NCBI GenBank assembly: GCA_964036665.1
Contig: OZ038528.1
Coordinates: 19,827,245 to 19,891,244, forward strand
Reading direction: 5' to 3'
Source of the DNA: Gordius sp. MW1
Taxonomy: Eukaryota; Nematomorpha; Gordioida; Gordea; Gordiidae
DNA length: 64,000 nucleotides
Shown here: positions 32,361-44,008 of the stretch, one piece after another
Numbering within the stretch: position 1 is the stretch's first letter
How the letters are laid out: every line of letters begins with the position of its first letter
The notes under the pieces: generated by a model
Seen by the model: only the letters and a program-made list of their open reading frames with translations
What the model was told of the DNA's origin: nothing
The model's database searches: none
Program-made: the position numbers and the translations under genes

Positions 32361-33159
32361 CAAACAAAGGCTTCACACCTGTACCCCGGTGGGGCTGCCC
32401 CTCTAAACCTTAAACCCCTGTCTACTTGCTGTCTTTGTGTCGCCTTATTAGGGTCTTCTAAATTCGTATGGGAGCATTCATTTGCTATGCAATTTAAGCA
32501 AGAGAAAAAATTAACGGAGAGGGAATTGAGGGTATAGGGTCGGGCTACGTCTATAATGGTACCTGTTGGCCTAAACTACACAATATATCAGCAAAACATG
32601 ATAACAATGAGACCTTATTGCAATAAAGCTCGGTTGGCGGCCATTGATATACCTAAAGTTTCTAAGCTGTTGTAAGCAGAATTGTAGTTTGCCCAAATAA
32701 GTGAAAAGCTGGACGCGCTTAAATATGTTCAGGCGCAAAAATAAAACAGATTTTCAGGACGGGTTGGAAGTCCGAAAACGGTCATTTTCCAGAATCGTGA
32801 TTTTGCGGTAGGACCAAAAAAGGTTTTTAGCACCTTTAAAAAAACAAACCTGTGGCAATTTACAAATTAAATAATTCTTTAAATATGCATGAATTTATTT
32901 GACAGTATATTTATATAGGCAAAATGTGTAAAGCAAAGCAATAAAAAATTTGATGTTAAGTACTTTGCTTTATGTGTTTATATTTTGTATTTAGCGTGTT
33001 AATTCTTTCTACATTAAGTTCGTGAGTTATTTCCCGTAGGACAATTACATTTTAATCGCTCATTATATGATCGAGGCAAAACGATGAGCATGCACATCAC
33101 TTATAGTATTTTCAAGAAATAATGTATATTGCAAAACAACGTTTGCCGGGTCAGCTAGT

Positions 33160-33930
33160 TGTTAATAAATATGGAGCGTCCGTGCTGTGAAGGCGGGGTA
33201 ATATATTAATTTTGCCATTTGATCAAGTGGTTCTAATTTTATACTTATTGATGATATCTTCGCAAATATTGGCATTTATTAGATGTTTTTATGTTTTAAA
33301 TTCAAAGTCTAAAAGAGAGACAACTTGATGGCGACAATATATTATTAAAACTTAAAAAATAACCAATATGTAAAAATTTAATTGTTTACTACCTTCCGAT
33401 AATCGGTTACGGCTTAATAATTATTTACTTAAGAACTTATTAATGTCTTTTTTGATGATAATAGTGATTTTAGAGTCTTTTAATTTTTTCCTGTATAATC
33501 ATTTCATCATGAATGCATGTTTTTTATATTATTCAAACCTTCTTTTAATAAAAAAAACATTTGCTTTTTATATTTCTACTAACTGTTTGGTCTCCATTAC
33601 AAAAATAAGACATGTCATTTTGATTTTTATTCATTTTCTTAGTGTTTGGTAAATTGCATATAAATTTAAAATTTGTATTTATAATTAAATTAATTTTTTA
33701 CAAACCTATAAGAGGCTTTAATGAATTTATATTTAAAATTTGAGACGTGTTACTCTATTGGTTTTAAAATTATGATCATTTTAAGAATGGGGTCCTGCAA
33801 ACCCCATAAGTCACTTCAGGGTTGGGATTTCTATAAGTACATTGGAGGATTAAATTAAGGGAAAATATTCATGTAAAATCTAAATTAGCTAATTCATCTA
33901 AACGCCATGTAAGTAATGTTTATTCACTCT
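33160..33930. other. Central spacer of the large hAT-like element
   Basis: AT-rich. The 69-codon ORF at 33443 is hydrophobic and low complexity and looks fortuitous. No transposase. Confidence 0.45.
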
Positions 33931-34829
33931 TAACTACTGCATAGCTTATGCATAGCTTGTAGCAGCACAGCACGCACTCTCCCCTTCTCCTCCCTCCCTA
34001 ACTTATGCATATGGATATGTATGCGTCATAGCATAGTAGCGCATCGCCTCATACAAAATAATGTTTGGGTTATGTGGGGTCGGAACGGGGTTGGGAACAG
34101 GGATGGCCCGGAGTAGAGCAGGGTTGGAGCAAGGCGACTGCCTTGCTCTTTGGGTGTGAATATTTTGGAGCAAGGGTATCCTCATGCTCGCATTATACGC
34201 TGGGTTGTGTGAGAAGGGAAAGAGAAGGGGGGGGGGAGTTATATGGTATGGTGCAGTGCTACTACTACATGCATGGTATAAGATAAGGATATAATGTGTT
34301 AATCTAAATTAAAATAGTTTATAGATGGCCAAAACCGATATAATACATTTACATTTTTTATTAAAATATAGTAGAGTATTTATTTGATATTATTATTTTA
34401 TATATTGATATTAGGATTCAATATTATTTTAATTTATTTTTTAAATCAAAACAAATGATAATTAAGAATTTATTTTATAAAATTGCTTAGTGACCGTCAT
34501 GTAGCCGAAATATTAGGATATAAAAACCATACCTTATGAATGGAAACCCCAAGGTGACCGGGGTTTTGCATTTCGTTCCGACCTAATGTTTTGGGCTAGA
34601 GTTTGAATCTTGCCCCAAAATTTTAGTTAGGGACGTTGGGGAACCCTTAGGTGGATGCAAAACCCATGTTAAGCCTAAAAGGTTTTAGGTTAGGTAGGTT
34701 TAAAACCTCGAGGTTTTAAAACAACCTAACCTAAAACCTCAGGCTTGGGTTTAGAAAACCCCGGGTTTTCCCACCACTAGTTGTACGTTTTGGAAGGATG
34801 ACTATTGGCTTTTTTAATTCCATGATGCC

Positions 34830-35325
34830 CGGTATCGTTTTATGTAAAATTGTATCTTTGATATTATAGATGGCGCTATATTTATATTTCTCTTTATCTT
34901 TCTAAATCGTAATATATTCATTTTTTTTAAAAGATTTTTTAAATTCAATAACAATGGTGTTTTTTCTTTCCTTAATTATATTTTTCTTTACTAAATGTTT
35001 TTTTTATGATTTAGTAAGTTAATTAATAGATTTAAAAAAAATGTAGTAAAATAGAACGAAATACATTACGTTGAGTTCTACTTATTATTGACACATTTCA
35101 TAAAATTAAAAATGTAAAACTGTAATGATATTAAAAATTTTTAAAATATCATATATTTAGTAATATCTCACTTATTTATGGAATCAAGACCTTTTTTCTT
35201 TACCTCTCCTGTTCGAAAAAAACGGCAGAGCGCAAAACGCCATTATGTGATATAGGACGGTAGTGTTCATCAAAATGGCGGAAAAAAACACACACATTTT
35301 ATACCGTGATGAGCAGTCTATGTTC
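34830..35325. mobile_element. P-like MITE remnant, one end clear
   Basis: The right end reads TTTTATACCGTGATGAGCAG followed by TCTATG at about 35320. Just inside it is AAAATGGCGGAAAAAAACAC, and further in CTCTCCTGTTCGAA at about 35203, both as in 11631-14300. The left end is eroded. Confidence 0.55.
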
Positions 35326-35329
35326 CCAC

Positions 35330-36440
35330 TAGGGGCTGGTTTTTCTCTAGTGGATTATTCTTAAACTATTCACCTAATATGATAGCTACTTTGCATGTAA
35401 TCAAGAATTTTCATGCAATTGATTAAATATGCAGCATGTATGACAGAGAGTTTCCAGTGTGTTAAAATTTATAAAAGAATAAAAGGATTAAACTATTGAA
35501 AAGTACATCGTGTCTTACCATAAGCTAAGAATATTTGCAGAGATTAATTCAAAACACGATAGCGAAAAATGGTAAACAAGAAATTATAAATATTTTTTAA
35601 AACTCAAAATTTAAGTGATGGCAACTTTAAAATTCTAGCCTTACTTGGGGCCCTTGGCCAGGAGTGCTATTTTGTAAGTGAAAAAATGTAAATGAGTATA
35701 AGAGTTTTTTCTATTATAATATCTTAAATTTTTGTAAATTCGAAATGAAAGTTAGTTTTGAATAAGACATCAGCCTTTTCAGGCGGTAGCCAAGATTTTC
35801 TCAAGGGGGAAGAAATATTCAAAAATTTTTAAACACTTTAATTTATAATGTAACAAAAGTAAACTTTGCGTACATTATATGCGAAACTTCAAGGCGCTAT
35901 ATAAACTAGCTTTGGAAAAATCTCTTCTCTTCATTAATCAGAGCATTTACTATCGATTTTATACCTTAAAAAAGACATGAGCCTTCATAAAAATTTTCAA
36001 ATTTTGGTCAAGGGGGTAGAAAATTCCCGTTTTCTGCCCCCTTGGCTACGCGCCTGAGCCTTTTGTATAAATATAAACAAAAAGATCTTTGCCGTCCTTT
36101 TGTCACTGAGGGGGGGGGGGGGGAGTTTCCCCCTTTGCCTACGTTACTGGGGCTTGGTTTAATTACAAACGCAAACCTTAAGGGCATTCGCATTAGATTA
36201 ACAGCATAAAGAAAATTTATTGTAGAATTTCTTATAAAATATGTTGAAGATACTAAATACAACACAATTATGGTTTCCATATCTTGATAAAAGTAACTCT
36301 ATAAAATTTTACTATGATTTGCAAAACAATAATTTATAAAATGATGTAAAACATTAAAAATTTAACTGATACAATTATTTTCATTGTGATAAAAAAAGAA
36401 GTTAGGATAATGTTTTTAGTTTAAAATGTCGTCAATATCG
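35330..36440. other. Intergenic, 3' flank of SVWC gene B
   Basis: No gene. A poly-G stretch (36108-36124) lies beside text resembling the GGGGGAGTTTCCCCC repeats. Nothing else is supported. Confidence 0.4.
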
Positions 36441-36441
36441 G

Positions 36442-37400
36442 TCATTCGTGGATCCAGCATGCCGGTTTTTTGCAACACTGTGGGTAACTCAACTCTATCT
36501 CAGCAGAATCTATGCATTTAACTCCTCCATATGGCGAACAACTAAAACATTAAAACTAAATCGTGCAATATATTTTTAAGCAGTTTACCATACAAAGTAA
36601 CCAAAAAAATATAATTAGCTTTAAAATCAAAAAAATACTTTACCCTAAGCAGTAAAGGCTATATTTATGAGTGGCATTAAAAGGTGTATGCAAATTTCGC
36701 ATTTTTCTGGATATGGCCTGAATTTGCCTGTAGGGTAGAAGGTTGTTATGTTTCCTTTTTCAAAGGAGCATCCATCTAGATAATTTAAGTACACAGTTTT
36801 GTGAATTTTAACCTATGAAATTGATGACTAAGTATCTGAAATATCACAAAATTATGCATGGGATTAGAGAATTGTGGGGGCAGGGGCGATATAAATATTT
36901 GGTAAAATATCATATTTGGTAAATTAATAGGAATTTTGAATTTAGATTGCCCCATGATAAGCAATAATAGTTACTTAGTTTATATTTAGATAATTGCATT
37001 TTAAATAGTTTGAAGTCTAGCTTTGCTTTGGGCCTCGCTTCGAGCCCGATTGGGCCATACCTTTAGGGCATTAGATGTAATATAAGCATGGGCGTAGCTA
37101 GGCGGAGAGAGGGGCGCCCCCCTCTAAATTCAAAGAATATATAAAATTTAATATAAATATGGCTAAAATTTCAAAAAAATGATTATTTTACCCCTCCTTA
37201 ATTAGATTAGGGCCACGCCAATTAATTAAATACAGCATAAAAACGTTATTATCAATCTCTTCCCGACTTATTTATTAAATTTTAGTTATAATATAATATT
37301 TACTAGGATCATTAGAAATCCCTCTATATACATAACCAGGCACCAGAATTGGTAATGACAGAAAACATACGATCAGGTTTATCATCTGCAATAGTGGCAT
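36442..37400 (-). pseudogene. SVWC gene B, frameshifted paralogue
   Basis: The three-exon structure is the same as in genes A and C. Exon 1 (37304-37400) has a signal peptide (MPLLQMINLIVCFLSLP). Exon 2 (36644-36775) starts DGCSFEKGN and includes YPTGKFRPYPEKCEIC. Exon 3 (36442-36541) has YPQCCKKPACWIHE and a stop. Exon 2 is 13 bases shorter than in gene C, because the stretch encoding NCNTDT is deleted. This shifts the frame and brings stops. Splice sites are intact and the rest is well conserved, so inactivation looks recent. Sequencing error is the alternative. Confidence 0.8.
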
Positions 37401-37922
37401 TGTAAATTGTATCTATATTATTTAAAATACAATAATAATTTAAATTCAAAATTTATTGTGTTAAAGTGAAGAAAGAATCGTAACTTATATAATAAGTTAC
37501 ACTTTTCTACAAATAATGGTAACCCAGACAAGGTTATCAAATTTCGATATTTGTGATGAATAGAATATCTTTATTGTTTTCTGTATATCAATTAAAATAA
37601 TCGTGTTTAAACTTGCTAAATTAAGGGGTTTTTTTTTTTTGGTTAAAAAGTTTATTTTCACGAAACAAGGATATTTGAAGTTGTATACTGCAAAAACAAC
37701 GTAATCACAAAAAAATAACCTAGGGCGTAAAAGTAAAACCTACTTAGGCTTAACACGTTAAACTATAGTTGTGCTCCGCCTTAATTATTTTATATTATCC
37801 CTCTCCTAGCTAACCTATTGTTAATAGTTAAAAATTTTAGCCTTATAATATAATCTTATAAAATTTCAATATGAGAGAGAGGAAGGGGGAGGAGTGGGAA
37901 GGAAAGTAAGATGAGTGTAGAC
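37401..37922. other. 5' flank of SVWC gene B
   Basis: AT-rich with a T run at 37630. A small purine-rich patch lies at 37873-37915. It may contain the gene B promoter, but no motif is convincing. Confidence 0.35.
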
Positions 37923-38652
37923 TAAAGGTGTGCACGGATCAATCCGATCCGACATCCGATCCGATCCATCCGAACTCGGATCGGATCTGATCATCATTTT
38001 AATTTTGGAAGTCAATTCGGGTCAACATTTTATTTTAGTCGGATCGGATCGGATTTTCTAATTTAAAATAAACTAATAAGTTCTAATTAATTAAATTAAA
38101 AATTTTTAGTATATACCTTTTCATAATTATCTTTGAAATGAAGATTGAAAATATGATTCAAAAAGATTTGCTGAAATGGTGGGTTTCATATCAAACAATC
38201 CTGCCAAGGCTTTATAAGCTGGCAAATAAAGTTTTAGCTATACCTGCTACCTCTACCACTTCGGAAAGAAATTTCTCGGTGGCTGGAAGAACATTAGAAG
38301 AAAGAAGAACGCGAATTAAACCAGAAAATTTAGATTCTTTATTATTTTTATATGATAATATGGAATTAGTCAAATAAAATTTAATATTTATTTCGGGTCT
38401 ATTAAAATTGCTATACCTTATTTTTATGTATTTTGCATATAATCATCAATAAAAAGTTCTGTTCGTAAAATTTTATAAAAATTTCGGATCGGAGCGGATT
38501 TAGATTTTAAAAAACTCGGATCGGATTTAGATTTAAAAAACTCGGATCGGATCGGATTTAGATTTAAAAAAACTCGGATCGGATGGATAAAACTTTTTAA
38601 AAACCCCTCGGATCGGATCGGATCAGAAAAATTTGATCCGTGCACACCTCTA
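37923..38652 (+). mobile_element. hAT element with GGATC subterminal arrays and transposase tail, 730 bp
   Basis: The ends are TAAAGGTGTGCACGGATCAA and TTTGATCCGTGCACACCTCT followed by A. A perfect 8 bp TSD, GTGTAGAC, lies at 37915-37922 and 38653-38660. Both ends carry dense GGATCGGATC / GATCCGATCC arrays (37935-38050; 38480-38640). Confidence 0.9.
38138..38377 (+). pseudogene. hAT transposase C-terminal dimerisation domain
   Basis: The 79-codon frame encodes LPRLYKLANKVLAIPATSTT, SERNFSVAGRTLEERRTRI and LDSLLFLYDN. This is the conserved hAT family C-terminal block. The DDE catalytic part is missing, so only the tail survives an internal deletion. A stop at 38375 matches the normal position close to the element end. 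Confidence 0.88.
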
Positions 38653-38660
38653 GTGTAGAC

Positions 38661-39280
38661 AGAGAAGAAAAGGAGAGAGGATTTTTATCTACACAACGCA
38701 CCCCATAGAATGTACATAGTTTCTTATATATATATACCTAATTTGTAGTCAATAAAAAATAACCACGCCTTTATTTTGCACGTCTAAACCTTTTCCCGCA
38801 TACTAGTAGGAGAAAATAAGGATCCATCTTAGTTTTAAAAGAGAACCGTTCTTTCTCTTTATTTACTTCGCAAGTGTCTTCCTATTTTTCTTAATATATT
38901 TTCAGTTTTTGCAACCCCTCCAATTGGCTTTGCATTATCATATATAATTTGGTATTCTTTGTCAAATTTTTAATTTTTTTTATAAATTAAACTTGAATTA
39001 TTTTGTTAGACATTTTAGTTCTTACGTAGATTGCAACAGCAATTAAAATACTAAAAATTAAGTGCTAGAAGTTGTTTAGACTGCAAAATTTAAAGAGACA
39101 CTCTGTAGCCTATGAAATAGGGAAGAAAGAAAGAAGAATAATCTGGGAGAATTTCGCAATATGAAATATAGTGAATTTTTGAATTTTTAATATAAATCAA
39201 AAACAAATTAAGGTAGAACATCAATTAATCAACAGCCTGACTCATCTTGGAGCAACTTTTCTAACAAATCAATTTCCTAA
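38661..39280. other. Intergenic with half-MITE
   Basis: At about 38757-38880 lies a half-copy of the palindromic MITE found in gene A intron 2 (TTTTGCACGTCTAAACC, AGTAGGAGAAAATAAGGATC, CGTTCTTTCTC). No gene. Confidence 0.45.
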
Positions 39281-39714
39281 TACTATATAGACTGCTCAGG
39301 CATATGGTTAATTGTGTGTCAAATTTTCCTCCATTTTGAAGAGGGCAACTGGTGTATTTTAACCATGTAATTTTGCCCTATAACAGTCAATTTACCTTCC
39401 TCACTAGTTTATAAATTAAAACGAACGTCAATAAAATAATATTTTACAAAATAGCAATTAAAACTGATAACGCTATATTATTAAACAAACTTTAATCGCA
39501 TTTTTTACATTTTTAATTTTTATGTATTTTTTAAATGATATTTATTGCTGTTTTTGATATCTAACCAATTCAATATTTTTTATTTACCCTTTAAAGATTA
39601 TTTAATTTGCGAAAATTAATTTCTATATGATCACCACTTTACAATGTGCCTTTCAAAATGGTGGAAAAAAGGGAACACATTTTGTGCATTGATGAGCAGT
39701 CTATCTAGCCTATG
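39281..39714. mobile_element. P-like MITE, inverted relative of 27750-28194
   Basis: The ends are TACTATATAGACTGCTCAGG and TTGATGAGCAGTCTATCTAG followed by CCTATG. The interior matches the 445-bp MITE in reverse complement (CAGTCAATTTACC, CAAAATGGTGGAAAAAAGGG). No clean TSD is visible. Confidence 0.75.
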
Positions 39715-39889
39715 GGTAGAACATTTTTTTTCTTATTAAAACACTAACTCGGTTTTACAGCCTATTTATTAATTGTTTTTAAATCTGATTGGTTTCGCAG
39801 TAACAGTATACATTCTTAAAAATAGGCAAAAACTCTCATTTTTATAACACTCCCTAGTTTCAAAAACTTAAAGGAAAAACGATGAACAT

Positions 39890-41425
39890 ATTTGTGCTTA
39901 ACACAAAGAACTTTTAATTGCTATGCAATTTATGGGCTCGTTTTTTGGTGTCCGTCCATCCGTCCGTTGTCCGTTACCCTTCACTGTTTTTTTTCGATTT
40001 TTAAATTAATGCATAAGAGGTGCCCCACCCCTCATCTCTATCTCCCTCGCTGTGTTAGAATAGTAATACATACGCGTGTCTCCTCCCCACATCATCTCTC
40101 TCTCGTTATCGATTTTTCGGGCGGGGTCGGGTTTTAATATTAATTGCTATGCAATTTATGGGCTCACTTTCAATTTTGTTTTGTCCCCCTATACGGTGTC
40201 TTGCACCGAATGTCTTGTCTTGCACCGAATGCCTTGTCTTGCACCGGATGTCTTGTCACGTTGTTTACTTTTAATTTTTGTTAATTTAACTAGTTTTTGG
40301 GTTCGAATCCCGGGTTTTTTTTGACTCTTCTGATTGTTCTTGTTACTACCATTGATAATAAGACTTTTTGGCCGTCCGTTGGGTGCTGACCAATGAAAAA
40401 ATGACCATTGGCCAAAATGTGAATCCAATTTTTTTTTCTTTTTTTTTTGACTATTATGATTGTTCCTGTTACTACCATTGCTATTATGACATTCTGGGCT
40501 GGCGCCTGACCGATGGAAAAAAATGACCATTGGCCATAATGTGAATCGAAATTTTTTTTTCCGTTTTTTTTGGCTAACATTGATAATTACCCTATGCCCT
40601 CCCCTAACAGAGCCTATGCTTCTACTGATATGGGTCCCTGTGCCCCCCCCCCCCCTACAAAAGCCTATGCCTCTCCTGATGTGGGTTCGAATCCCTGAGA
40701 GGCCAAATTTTTTTTTATTTTTTTGTTTAAATTAATATATTGTTCTTGTTAATACCATTGATAATAAGACTTTTTGGCCGTCCGTTGGCTGCTGACCAAT
40801 GGAATGAAATGACCATTGGCCAAAATGTGAATCGAATTTTTTTTTTGACTATTATGATTGTTCTTGTTAATACCATTGATAATATGGCCTTTTAGCCGTC
40901 CGTTGGCTGCTGACCAATGGGAAAAAATGACCATTAGCCAAAATGTGAATCGAAAGTTTTTTTTTCGTTTTTTTTTCGTTTTTTTTTGACTCTTATGAAT
41001 TTATATCCACTTTTACCGTGTCCTGGCTGCTGACCAATGAAAAAAAATGACCATTGGCCAAAATGTGAATCGAAAATTTTTTGTTTTGATTTTTTGACTC
41101 TTATGAATTTATATCCACTTTTACCGTATCCTGGCTGCTGACCAATGAAAAAATGACCATTGGCCAAACTTCGAAACGAAGTTTTTTTCGTTTTTTTTTG
41201 ACTCTTTTTGTATAAATAATTAACTAATCATTTTGCATTTAATACCCCCCTATAGGCATTCTCGCTTCCCACCTTTCTCGCCCATAAATTGCATAGCAAA
41301 TATGCTACTTTTATACAGAGTATAGAAGAGTTCGCCCTTCCCTTCCCCTCTTCCCTTCCCCCCTTCCCTTCCCCCCCATCCCTTCCCCCTCCCCCTTCCC
41401 ACGAGGGCCGAAGGCCCGAGTTATA
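39890..41425. mobile_element. SINE-like composite with about 110-bp tandem units and polypyrimidine end
   Basis: It is flanked by inverted words TTGCTATGCAATTTATGGGC (39918, 40143) and GCCCATAAATTGCATAGCAA (41280). Between 40335 and 41190 a unit recurs about six times: TTTTTGGCCGTCCGTTGG, then CTGACCAATG, a short A run, ATGACCATTGGCCAAAATG and a T run. B-box-like GGGTTCGAATCCC occurs at 40301 and 40683. The element ends in CCTTCCC runs and GAGGGCCGAAGGCCCGAG (41403-41420), like the outer ends of the 11.6 kb palindrome. ORFs here are repeat artefacts. Confidence 0.7.
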
Positions 41426-42635
41426 ATAATCGATTAATCGTTTTTTCCTTGATTATTTTTGTACAATTTGTTATTATTTGTAAAAACTCTTAACATTTTA
41501 TTTGAAGTTATACGAAAAAATCATATTTATGGTTAGGGGGGGGGCATGATGTTGCCAAAATCTATGCTATGCTTGAGATTTACTTACCCGTTCTAAACAA
41601 ATTTATGTAATGATAAATAGAGTCTTACTTAAAAATTATTTAAATCTTATCAAAAAATTAGGAACTATGAGTAAAATTAGAAAAGTAGATGTTTGATACT
41701 GATAACATTTAAAAAATTTTACCTTACCTAAGAATTAAAATTATATAGGCTAGATTATTTTATAGAATGGATTTAAGATGTTAATTAAGGCAATCCTTTA
41801 CTAAGCCAAAACTTCAAGGACAGCTGACTGCCAACTAATCACTGTTGTTCAATTTACACTACCCCTCTTTTTGTCTCACATCCAGGTAAAATGCCGTAAA
41901 AAGCAACGTAAGTTGTCAATATTTTAAGCCTTAAGCAAAACACTTGATCTTATTTATTAGTAATTGAAATTCCTCATCTCATGTAAGGTGAACTTAGATG
42001 TTGTTGTCAGTTTATAAGGCGATTGCAGTAATAATTACATCCTTGCCTCTAGATACAAAATATTTCAATAATATGAATTATGATAACTCTACACAAAAAT
42101 GATTTACAGTCTAAATAATGCTTTATGATTATAATGGCGCGTTTCAAGGGCGTAGCCAGGTTTTGAATTAGGGGGGGGGGGGGGAGGGGCTTGTTTAAAA
42201 AAAAAATTTTCCTGAGAGCAAAAAAAAAAAATTACGCTAATGGCGCGTTTGATCATTATATAGGTTAGATCTTTGTCCTACAGCACAAATGTTCTCTTGT
42301 TAGTCGCAAAACCCCCGGCATTTTAAGAAGTTTTAAGATATCTTGCAAACTTAAACCAGGAAATTAGATTCCTTTTACTTACAGTGATTACTATATAAAA
42401 CCATTAAGCATACTGTTTAATGCATGCTTAAAAGGTTAAGAACAATCTATAGCCAAAATAATTAAAATAGTTATATTTAAAGAAATTTCATTGCGCAATT
42501 TAGTGAAATAAAATTAATTTATAATTTTTTAAGCTGAATGCTTTTTTAAATTCTCTGTGCAGCTGAGTTGTATCTATGTGATGTCCTACTAAAATATTGG
42601 CGTTTTTCATAGAAATAATAATCGAACGGCTGCAA
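41426..42635. other. Intergenic, duplicated with 51560-52200, plus poly-G element
   Basis: 41815-42125 is alignable by eye with 51865-52190: shared CAAGGACAG, GCCAACT, TTACACTA, GTAAAATGC, GCAAAACACT, and later CTTGCCTCTA / CTTGGCTCTA and ATATTTCAATAATAT-like words. It looks like part of the segment duplicated with SVWC genes B and C. At 42145-42240 there is a GGGCGTAGCCAGGTTTTG plus poly-G fragment. No gene. Confidence 0.5.
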
Positions 42636-42639
42636 ATCG

Positions 42640-43154
42640 GATATCAGCAGAATGATACGATATTTGGAATATACGATCAGTAGGCCAGGTGTGTTCTAGG
42701 AGAAGGCAAACCAGGTATACAAAAAGATAAAGAGACATGGTGGTGGAACAAAGAGGTGCAACGCCTAGTCAAGTTGAAAAGAAAGCTTTACAAGTTATGG
42801 TCATGCAACAGAAAAAAAAACGAGATTGGCATATGTGAAAGATAAATCTGAGGCAAAACTTTGTGTATTAAAGGCTAAAATAGATATCTACGAAAATTTG
42901 AACTCCAAGTTAATTAGTAAAGAAGGGGAAAGAAGGATCTACAAATCAAAAAATGTGGTAAACATAAAAACAATATCGATGAATATGAATCAGAGTTAGA
43001 AGTGACAGAAAAGAGGTTGACAAGGCGCTTAAAAAGATGACCATGGGTAGAGCGGTGGGACTTGATAATATACCTGTGGAAAATTTTAAATGCTAGGGCC
43101 ATTAGGTTTATATCTACTTGCAAAGCTGTTTAAAAAAATACTTGCAAATAGTGT
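42640..43154 (+). mobile_element. RTE-like retrotransposon, 5' part of a copy split by an LTR-type insertion
   Basis: Translation gives KETWWWNKEVQRLVKLKRK (the WWW/WWN block between endonuclease and RT in RTE-type ORF2). After frame breaks it ends with KNTCKILANS-like text. It continues after the insertion at 47096. Confidence 0.7.
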
Positions 43155-43451
43155 TGTTGTGTTTAGTCAACGACACGTATCGACACAAAGGCGGATGTGG
43201 AGAATAAAGTAAAAACAAATAATATGACCGAAGCATATAGACGTATGAAGTGATTAAAAATAAAGGGAAAGACGAGGGAAGACAACAGACACACACATTT
43301 TTTATTATTGATGGATTTGATTATATTTTTGATTGTCTTTGTCTCGTGAATACTGACATACACTAATTTTTATGATCATTCGATAATTGTGATCTTGGTC
43401 TTGGGATATAATAAATTTGGATGGCGTATTGTATAAACCCTGAAGTGAACA
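43155..43451 (+). repeat. INV-1 LTR copy 1 (left)
   Basis: Starts TGTTGTGTTTAGTCAACGAC and ends CCTGAAGTGAACA. It is followed by ATGGGATAGGGG, in which TGG could start a primer-binding site. Confidence 0.8.
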
Positions 43452-44008
43452 ATGGGATAGGGGAATGTCGAGGTTTAGCGTTGTCTGAAATGAAATATTT
43501 TATACGCGAATTATTTATAATATTGTATAATGAAAATATGTATGGAATTGAATGTTTATGAAAATCGTATTCCACTTATGTTTAAACTCCCCCTTTCAAA
43601 AAAAAAATACAAAAAAAAATAAAATAAATAAAAATAAATATATAAAAAAACTGGGAGAAGTGGAGAAATTGTATTTCTCCCGTTTGTTTTGGAAATTGTT
43701 GTGTATGTGGATAAATTGTCTTGCGTTCATAGACTAATAATAAACATAGACTGCTGAACAGCTGTTTTTCTGTATCTAAATAGCTTGCGCTAAATTCAGC
43801 CAATTTTAACGCTTCGTCCGCCATTTTAAAATAGGAAAGTATATCAAGTAATATCCATTGCAACATTGATATAAGGAATACGTCATCTAAGCTACGTCCC
43901 CCTTTTTATAACCAACTACCACCAGCCATTTTTCAAGTTAGTTACGTTTAATTAGATTTTCTCATTATATTTAACAATAATTTATCCCCATGTTTTACAT
44001 ATAAATAG

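Larger units (their letters stand above)
28612..33158 (+). mobile_element. Non-autonomous Helitron, 4.5 kb
   Basis: It starts TCTATATATATAAAAATCAC and ends GTTTGCCGGGTCAGCTAG, inserted precisely between A (28611) and T (33159). A short hairpin (GCAAAACAACGTTTGC, 33131-33146) lies 8 bases before the terminal CTAG. The block CTCCGAAACGGCTGGACCG near the 5' end is typical of arthropod Helitrons. No Rep/helicase ORF is present. Other repeats have accumulated inside. Confidence 0.85.
26944..34779. mobile_element. Large hAT-like element (7.8 kb) with long inverted arms, nested insertions
   Basis: The ends are TAGTGGTGGGAAAA and TTTTCCCACCACTA. A perfect 8 bp TSD, GTTGTACG, lies at 26936-26943 and 34780-34787. 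The inverted arms extend inward for roughly 850 bp: 26944-28600 contains the sequence of 33935-34779 in reverse complement plus two insertions. Removing the Helitron and both MITEs leaves about 2.5 kb. No transposase is recognisable, so it is a non-autonomous foldback-like hAT. Confidence 0.85.

Noticed and set aside
40670-40710. Possible tRNA gene from GGGTTCGAATCCC
   Set aside because: There is a perfect B-box but no matching acceptor stem, D-arm or A-box at the right spacing. The same motif sits in dispersed SINE-like repeats.
40189-41167. Several ORFs with NGHFFIGQ-type repeats
   Set aside because: They are translations of the tandem SINE-like unit with CCAATGG motifs. There is no start context or domain.
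43114-43363. ORFs on the minus strand, repeated at 46091-46448
   Set aside because: They are inside the INV-1 LTRs and are only open because the LTR lacks stops in that frame.
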